Under the pieces are notes generated by a model, which ran no database searches, was not told the origin of the DNA, and saw nothing but the letters and a program-made list of their open reading frames with translations. From assembly GCA_963702955.1 (NCBI GenBank), contig OY969774.1, positions 1,612,001 to 1,676,000 on the forward strand: a stretch of DNA of 64,000 bases, written 5' to 3'. This DNA is from VRUE01 sp963702955 (GTDB lineage Bacteria; Actinomycetota; Thermoleophilia; Solirubrobacterales; 70-9). The position numbers were made by a program, and so were the translations under genes. How positions within the stretch are numbered: the stretch's first letter is position 1; each line of letters begins with the position of its first letter. Of the stretch, positions 58,907 to 64,000 are shown one piece after another.

Positions 58907-60045
58907 CAACTCACCTCCGCCTTGTCCTTGATTTGAAGTGCTTCCTCGACCGAGACGCGGTCTGTCCCCACCGCCTCCGCCACCGCCGGATGGGTCACCT
59001 GGCCACCCGCCACGTTGACGCCGGGGCGCAGGCCGGGGTCGCGGCGGATCGCGCCCTCGACGCCGCGGTCGGCGAGCGCGATCGCGTAGGGGAGCGTCGC
59101 GTTGGTGAGCGCGTGGGTCGAGGTGATCGGCACCGCGCCGGGCATGTTGGCGACGCAGTAGTGGGTGATCCCGTCGACCTCGAAGGTCGGGTCGTGGTGC
59201 GTGGTCGGGCGCGAAGTCTCGAAGCAGCCGCCCTGGTCGATCGCGACGTCGACGAGGACCGCGCCGGGCTTCATCAGCGCCAGTTGCTCGCGGCGCACGA
59301 CGAAGGGAGCGCGGGCGCCGTGGACCAGGACCGCGCCGATCACGAGGTCGGCGCGGGGGAGCATCTCCTCGACCGCCAGCGTCGTCGAGTAGACGGTCGA
59401 GCAGCGCCCGGCGAAGCTCACCTCGAGCTCGCGCAACCGATCGATCGACTTGTCGAAGACGAACACGTCGGCCTGCATGCCGATCGCGATGGTGGCGGCG
59501 TTCATGCCGACCACGCCGCCGCCGATCACCATCACGTTGGCCGCGGCGACGCCCGGCACGCCGCCGAGCAGGATGCCGCGCCCGCCGAGCGGCTTCTCCA
59601 GCATGAAGGCGCCCGCCTGGGTTGCGATCTTGCCGGCGATCTCGCTCATCGGCGCCAGCAGCGGCAGGCGGCCGCGCGCGTCCTCGACCGTCTCGTAGGC
59701 GACGCAGGTGGCGCCCGAGCCGCAGAGGCCGCGGGTCAGCTCGGGGTCTGGCGCCAGGTGGAGGTAGGTGAAGAGGACCTGCCCGCGGCGCAGCATCTCG
59801 ACCTCGCCGGGCTGCGGCTCCTTCACCTTCAGCACCATCTCCGCCTCGGCGAAGACCGTCTCCGCAGCGGCGACGACGTGGGCGCCCTGCGACTCGAATT
59901 CGGCATCGGCGATCGCGCTGCCGGCGCCGGCGCCGGCCTCGACCAGGACCTCGTGGCCGTGGTCGACCATTTCCCGCACCCCGGCGGGCGTGATCGCCAC
60001 CCGGTACTCGTCGGATTTGATCTCCGCGGGGACGCCTACCTTCAC
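58906..60045 (-). CDS. ald: Alanine dehydrogenase
   Basis: The 379-residue enzyme interconverts L-alanine and pyruvate with NAD. It shows VGVPAEIKSDEYRVAITPAG at the start, VLKVKEPQPGE with the substrate Lys, LFTYLHLAPD with the active-site His, the nucleotide site VIGGGVVGMNAATIAIGM, and DVAIDQGGCFETSRPTTHHDP. The start GTG 60045 overlaps the PucR stop as GTGA. In this cluster it would recycle alanine made by a pyruvate-dependent aminotransferase. Confidence 0.94.
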   Translation of the reverse strand: MKVGVPAEIKSDEYRVAITPAGVREMVDHGHEVLVEAGAGAGSAIADAEFESQGAHVVAAAETVFAEAEMVLKVKEPQPGEVEMLRRGQVLFTYLHLAPDPELTRGLCGSGATCVAYETVEDARGRLPLLAPMSEIAGKIATQAGAFMLEKPLGGRGILLGGVPGVAAANVMVIGGGVVGMNAATIAIGMQADVFVFDKSIDRLRELEVSFAGRCSTVYSTTLAVEEMLPRADLVIGAVLVHGARAPFVVRREQLALMKPGAVLVDVAIDQGGCFETSRPTTHHDPTFEVDGITHYCVANMPGAVPITSTHALTNATLPYAIALADRGVEGAIRRDPGLRPGVNVAGGQVTHPAVAEAVGTDRVSVEEALQIKDKAEVS

Positions 60046-61601
60046 GTTTTCACCAGCTCTCGGGCTCGCAGCGCCAGCCAGAACTCGATCCGGTCGTGGG
60101 CGCGCGAGAGGTCGCGGCCGGTCAGCTCCTCGACCTTGCGCATCCGGTAGCGCAGCGTGTGGCGGTGGCAGTAGACCTCGCGGGCGGCGCGCTCCCACTG
60201 GCCGTTCTGTTCGATGAACGCCTCCAGCGAGCGCAGCAGCTCGCCGCCGTACTCCTCGTCGCCCGCCTCGATCGGGCCGAGGACGCTGTCGCAGTAGAGC
60301 TGCAGCGCCTCGTCGTCCTGGATCGAGAGCAGCAGGGTGAAGGCGCCGAGGTCGCGCCACGACGCCACCTCGGGCTCGTTGCCGTTGGCGAAGGCGGTCG
60401 CCTCGAGCGCGCAGCGCGCCTCGTGGAAGGAGTGACGCAGCTCCTCCGGCGGGGCCGGGCGGCTGGCCGCGGCGCGCACCGTCCCGCGCTCTTTGATCAG
60501 CGCCCGGCGCGCTTCGGAGGCGAGGTCGATCGGATCGCGGTCGGCCGCATCGACGACCGCGCAGAGCAGCTCGTGGCCGCCGCTGGCGTGCGGCGCGACG
60601 ACCGCCGGGCAGGCGTCGGCGGCGAGCGCCCGCTCCAGCGCCGGCTCGGCGGCGGAGGGGTCGTCGAGGTCGAAGACCAGCACCGCGGCCTCGTCGCCGA
60701 TCCCGAACGGCTCGAGCCGACGGCGCAGCTCGGAGGGATCGAGGCGGCCCCCGAGGGCGCCGGCGAGGACGTCGCCGGCGAGCCGGCGCTCGGTCTCGCG
60801 GGCGACCCGGCGCCGCATCAGCTCGAGCGCCACCACGGCCACGGCCTGCTGCAGGATCAGCCGCTCGAAGTCGCCGAGACCACCGGAGTCGCGGACGATC
60901 ACGACCCAGGCCTGCGGCGGCCCGCCGCCGGGCGAAATCACCGGGTGGGCGAGCGCCCGGCCGGCGATCGAGGAGTGGGTGGGGACGAAGGGATGGCCGT
61001 CGACAGTGTGGGAGAGAGCTTCGTCGCGGATCGCGGTCACCGCCTCGGCGGAGAGCTCACGACGGAAGCCGCGCCCGGCAAGGCGCTCGCCGCGGCCGTT
61101 GAGGATCGCCACGGTGCCGCCGACCGCGGAGGCGATCGTCGCCACGATCTCCTCCAGCCCGCGCTCTTCGAGGACCAGCCGCTCGAGCCGCCGCTGCACG
61201 GCGATGCCGCGCTGCAGCACCTCGTACTGCTCGTTGACCAGGCGCGCGAAGGCCTTCTCGGTGATCGCGATGAACGGGGTCGAGTAGGGGACCTCGAACA
61301 GCGGGAAGTCGCGTTTGACCGCCTCGTCGACGAGCGCTTTCGGCATTTTCTTGTGACTGAAGCCGGTGCCGAAGCCGAGCCCGGCGAGGTTGTGCTCGGC
61401 GAGCAGGCGGATGTAGGCGCGCTGCTTGGCGGCGCTGTCGAGCGGGATGCCCGTGGTCAGCATCAGCTCACCACCGGAAAGCCACGGGGTCGGATCCTGC
61501 AGCTCGGAGATGTGGATCCAGCGGACCGGGGCCTCGGCCGCTTGGGCTCCCGCCGCGAGATCGAGACCGAGCTCGTCGAGCAGGCTCTGGACGGTCAGCA
61601 T
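60042..61601 (-). CDS. PucR-family transcriptional regulator
   Basis: The 519-residue protein has the N-terminal PucR domain (VQSLLDELGLDLAAG, SGGELMLTTGI, GLGFGTGFSHKKMPKALVDEA), a central sensor-like region, a GGDEF-derived segment (about 295-370), and the C-terminal PucR helix-turn-helix (WERAAREVYCHRHTLRYRMRKVEELTGRDL). PucR-type regulators commonly control amine, GABA or purine catabolic genes and respond to a pathway intermediate. Its overlap with ald and its place after the aminotransferase suggest it controls this operon and the divergent permease. Confidence 0.9.
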   Translation of the reverse strand: MLTVQSLLDELGLDLAAGAQAAEAPVRWIHISELQDPTPWLSGGELMLTTGIPLDSAAKQRAYIRLLAEHNLAGLGFGTGFSHKKMPKALVDEAVKRDFPLFEVPYSTPFIAITEKAFARLVNEQYEVLQRGIAVQRRLERLVLEERGLEEIVATIASAVGGTVAILNGRGERLAGRGFRRELSAEAVTAIRDEALSHTVDGHPFVPTHSSIAGRALAHPVISPGGGPPQAWVVIVRDSGGLGDFERLILQQAVAVVALELMRRRVARETERRLAGDVLAGALGGRLDPSELRRRLEPFGIGDEAAVLVFDLDDPSAAEPALERALAADACPAVVAPHASGGHELLCAVVDAADRDPIDLASEARRALIKERGTVRAAASRPAPPEELRHSFHEARCALEATAFANGNEPEVASWRDLGAFTLLLSIQDDEALQLYCDSVLGPIEAGDEEYGGELLRSLEAFIEQNGQWERAAREVYCHRHTLRYRMRKVEELTGRDLSRAHDRIEFWLALRARELVKT

Positions 61602-61608
61602 CGCGTTC

Positions 61609-62994
61609 CTATTTCCGGACCCGCTCCCAGGCGTCGGAGAGAACCCCGCGAAGCACGTCGTGCATCTCTTCGAACTGCTCGGTGTCGCAGATCAGTGGGG
61701 GGGCGAGCTGGATCACCGGATCGCCCCGGTCGTCGGCGCGGCAGATCAGCCCGCGCCGGTAGAGCTCGCCGGAGAGGTAGCCGCGCAGCAGATCCTCGGC
61801 CTCCTCCTCGTCGAAGCTCTCTTTCGTGTCCTTGTCCTTGACCAGCTCGATCGCCTGGAAGAAGCCGGCGCCGCGCACGTCGCCGACGATCGGCAGGTCG
61901 TGCAGGGTCTCGAGCATCTGCCTGAACTCGCCCTCCTTGGCGAGCACGTGGCCGCAGAGGTCCTCGCGCTCGAAGACGTCGAGGTTGGCCATCGCGACCG
62001 CCGCGGCGACCGGGTGGCCGGCGAAGGTGAAGCCGTGGGCGAAGGACTCGTCGCCCTGCATGAACGGCTCGGCGACCCGGTCGGAGGCGACGACCGCGCC
62101 CATCGGCATGTAGGCCGAGGTCAGCGCCTTCGCCATCGTGACGATGTCGGGCACGTAGCCGAAGCGTTCGTTGCCGAAGTAGTGGCCGAGCCGGCCCCAG
62201 GCGCAGATCACCTCGTCGGAGATCATCAGCACGTCGTAGCGGTCGCAGATCTCCCGCACCCGCTCGAAGTAGCCCTCCGGTGGGACGAAGCAGCCGCCGG
62301 CGTTCTGGACCGGCTCGAGGATCACCGCGGCGACCGTCTCCGGCCCCTCGAACATGATCCGCTCCTCGATCGCGCTCGCTGCCCAGAGCGGGTGGCGGTC
62401 CACCGGCCAGCGATAGGAATTGGTGTTCGGCACGTGGCAGCCGCCGGGGGCGAGCGGCTCGAACTGCGAGCGCAGCTCGGTGATGCCGGTCACCGAGAGG
62501 GCGCCGAGCGAGGTGCCGTGGTAGGCGATCTCGCGCGCGATCGTCTTGTGCTTCTGGCCGTTGCCGCGCATCCGGTGGTAGTTGCGGGCCAGCTTCAGCG
62601 CCGACTCGACCGCCTCCGAGCCGCCGGAGGTGAAGAAGACGCGGTTGAGGTCGCCGGGGGCGAGCGCGGCGATCCTCGCCGCCAGCTCGATCGCCCGTGG
62701 ATGGGCGTAGCTCCAGAGCGTGTAGAAGTCGAGCTCTTCGACCTGGCGCGCCGCTGCTTCGCCCAGCTCCGAGCGGCCGTGGCCGACGTTGACACAAAAC
62801 AGAGCCGAGAGGCCGTCGAGGTAGCGGTTGCCGTGCTCGTCGTAGACGTAGCAACCCTCGGCGCGGGCGATGATCGGGATCTCGTGGTCGGGACCGTAGG
62901 ACCCCATCCGCGAGAAGTGCATCCAGAGGTGCCGCATCGCCTGCTCCTGGAGCTCGGCGCCTACCGTCCGGGTGCTCTGCGACGCAATCGCCAT
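61609..62994 (-). CDS. Class III aminotransferase (omega-amino acid/putrescine:pyruvate type)
   Basis: The 461-residue PLP enzyme shows YLDGLSALFCVNVGHGRSEL near 61, FFTSGGSEAVESALKLARNY, the metal of the fold MISDEVICAWGRLG, and the Schiff-base Lys in VTMAKALTSAYMPMGAV. FTFAGHPVAAAVAMANL is also typical. The family moves terminal amino groups of GABA, beta-alanine, putrescine or taurine to pyruvate. ATG 62994 has GAGAGGAG upstream. It opens the operon with the regulator, ald and the aldehyde dehydrogenase. Confidence 0.9.
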   Translation of the reverse strand: MAIASQSTRTVGAELQEQAMRHLWMHFSRMGSYGPDHEIPIIARAEGCYVYDEHGNRYLDGLSALFCVNVGHGRSELGEAAARQVEELDFYTLWSYAHPRAIELAARIAALAPGDLNRVFFTSGGSEAVESALKLARNYHRMRGNGQKHKTIAREIAYHGTSLGALSVTGITELRSQFEPLAPGGCHVPNTNSYRWPVDRHPLWAASAIEERIMFEGPETVAAVILEPVQNAGGCFVPPEGYFERVREICDRYDVLMISDEVICAWGRLGHYFGNERFGYVPDIVTMAKALTSAYMPMGAVVASDRVAEPFMQGDESFAHGFTFAGHPVAAAVAMANLDVFEREDLCGHVLAKEGEFRQMLETLHDLPIVGDVRGAGFFQAIELVKDKDTKESFDEEEAEDLLRGYLSGELYRRGLICRADDRGDPVIQLAPPLICDTEQFEEMHDVLRGVLSDAWERVRK

Positions 62995-63090
62995 GCGGCT
63001 CTCCTCTCTCACTTTACGACGTTCTGGATAACGCTAGCTCGGAAAGACCCCGATGGCAAGTGGTCATTGGGTCAAGTGAAAGCGTAACGA

Positions 63091-63107
63091 TTGTCCAAAA
63101 TGGATAA
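63091..63107. promoter_or_regulatory. Candidate operator in the aminotransferase/permease divergent region
   Basis: TTGTCCA-AAA-TGGATAA is an inverted repeat with one mismatch per pair of 7-bp arms, in the 179-bp space between the divergent genes. A second, looser pair (CAAGTGG near 63057 and CCACTTG near 63135) flanks it. Binding by the PucR-type regulator is an inference. Confidence 0.4.
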
Positions 63108-63173
63108 AAAAGAGCCGACGATTTGGGTCATTTGCCACTTGGCGACTTCGCCGCTGAGGCGTACGGTGGCGCC

Positions 63174-64000
63174 ATGGAGAGTGCAGCGGTTCCGACGCCT
63201 GGACCGACGGGAGCAAAATCCCACACCGCGCCCGTCCCCAGCAGCGGCGAGAAGGGCCTGAAGAAGAACGCGATCGGCTTCGTCTCCAGCGTCGTCATCG
63301 GCGTCGCCTCGACCGCCCCCGGCTACAGCCTCGCCGCGACCCTCGGCTTCATCGCCGCCGCGGTCGCCTTCAAGGCGCCGGCGATCCTGCTGATCAGCTT
63401 CGTGCCGATGTTCCTCGTCGCCGCCGGCTACTACTACATGAACAAAGCCGACCCGGACTGCGGGACGAGCTTCTCCTGGGTGACCAAGGCGATGGGCCCG
63501 CAGCTCGGCTGGATCGCCGGCTGGGCGATCGTCGTCGCCGACGTGATCGTGATGGCCAACCTGGCCCAGATCGCCGGCCTCTACACGTTCCTTCTCTTCG
63601 GCTGGAGCTCGGCCGCCGCTTCGACCGCCGCGGTGACCGCGGTCGGGGTGATTTGGATCGTGCTGATGACGGCGATCGTCGTGATCGGCATCGAGCTCTC
63701 GGCGCGGACTCAGGTCGGCCTGCTCGCGGCGGAGATCCTCACCCTCGCCGCCTTCGCCGTGGTCGCGCTGGTCAAGGTCTACGCCGGCGGCGCTCCCGCC
63801 ACCTCGGTGCATCCGAGCCTCTCCTGGCTCAACCCCTTCTCGCTCAGCCCCAGCGAGATCTCGGCCGGGATGCTGCTCGCGGTGTTCATCTACTGGGGGT
63901 GGGACACGACCGCGACGGTCAACGAGGAGACCGAGAACCCGGACGAGGCGCCCGGACGGGCGACCGTGGTCAGCACCCTGATCCTGCTCGGCATCTACAT
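63174..64000 (+). CDS. APC-family amino acid/amine permease, N-terminal part
   Basis: The frame from ATG 63174 stays open to the window end, giving at least 275 residues. A hydrophilic N-terminus (EKGLKKNAIGFVSS) leads into repeated hydrophobic segments: VVIGVASTAPGYSLAATLGF, ILLISFVPMFLVAAGYYYMN, GWIAGWAIVVADVIVMANLA, VIWIVLMTAIVVIGI, LLAAEILTLAAFAVVALVKV, and WGWDTTATVNEETENP. The GxASTAPGYS helix-1 motif and WGWD...NEETENP segment are typical of APC transporters. Divergent from the aminotransferase, it probably imports the amine or amino acid degraded by the operon. Confidence 0.87.
   Translation, partial: MESAAVPTPGPTGAKSHTAPVPSSGEKGLKKNAIGFVSSVVIGVASTAPGYSLAATLGFIAAAVAFKAPAILLISFVPMFLVAAGYYYMNKADPDCGTSFSWVTKAMGPQLGWIAGWAIVVADVIVMANLAQIAGLYTFLLFGWSSAAASTAAVTAVGVIWIVLMTAIVVIGIELSARTQVGLLAAEILTLAAFAVVALVKVYAGGAPATSVHPSLSWLNPFSLSPSEISAGMLLAVFIYWGWDTTATVNEETENPDEAPGRATVVSTLILLGIY

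Overview
The window is about 70% GC chromosomal DNA with dense, often overlapping genes. GTG and TTG starts are frequent, and the one intact tRNA gene does not encode its CCA end. Together with a biotin-carboxylase/BCCP fusion, a siroheme sulfite reductase paired with an Fe-S APS reductase, and PucR and DtxR regulators, this points to a high-GC actinobacterium, plausibly Thermoleophilia/Solirubrobacterales. The phylum is an inference; no rRNA is present to test it.

Layout. 1-5.2 kb: ordinary metabolic genes (methyltransferase, FAH-family hydrolase, alpha/beta hydrolase, two thioredoxin-fold genes of which one is frameshifted, acyl-CoA synthetase). 5.2-30.5 kb: an accessory archipelago at the 3' end of tRNA-Phe(GAA). 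The intact tRNA is at 30451-30523 (minus). Its 3' 42-45 bases are repeated exactly at 5216-5257 and 7457-7501, with a decayed possible copy at 16889-16910. These copies divide the region into modules: (1) an AbiEi/AbiEii type IV toxin-antitoxin pair; (2) an Abi/HEPN gene and a Wadjet-like SMC operon (jetABCD-like), also carrying an IS21 element; (3) a four-gene operon made of a TM0106-type nuclease-helicase and a Shango-like TerB/ATPase/helicase trio, followed by two VapBC pairs. No integrase is visible. Much of the defence content is damaged: jetC has an in-frame TGA, jetA may have another near its start, and the Shango ATPase gene is split by a 1259-bp IS3-family element with a clean CCAT duplication.

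30.5-53 kb: core genes resume. They include a GH15-like protein, an MrfA-like helicase overlapping a divergent DHPS-like gene, HAD phosphatases, a DtxR regulator, an aminotransferase, a YVTN/PKD secreted protein, sucCD, a sulfatase, an acyl-CoA carboxylase alpha chain, a PHP protein, and an assimilatory sulfate reduction cluster (sir-cysH-sat-cysC) with a rhodanese and a dodecin. 53.0-55.0 kb: a group II intron with its reverse transcriptase, ending two bases before a small gene. 55.1-55.8 kb: a third RHH/PIN pair whose PIN protein has Asn where the first catalytic Asp is expected.

55.8-64 kb: a secreted RTX-type protein, then an amine/omega-amino-acid catabolic operon (PucR regulator, alanine dehydrogenase, aminobutyraldehyde-type dehydrogenase, class III aminotransferase) divergent from an amino-acid permease that runs off the window. 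The logic is uptake, transamination to pyruvate, oxidation of the aldehyde, and recycling of alanine to pyruvate.

Three intergenic regions (37.5, 40.4 and 47.9 kb) carry unusual long inverted repeats, some nested, whose arms can include stop codons of the flanking genes.
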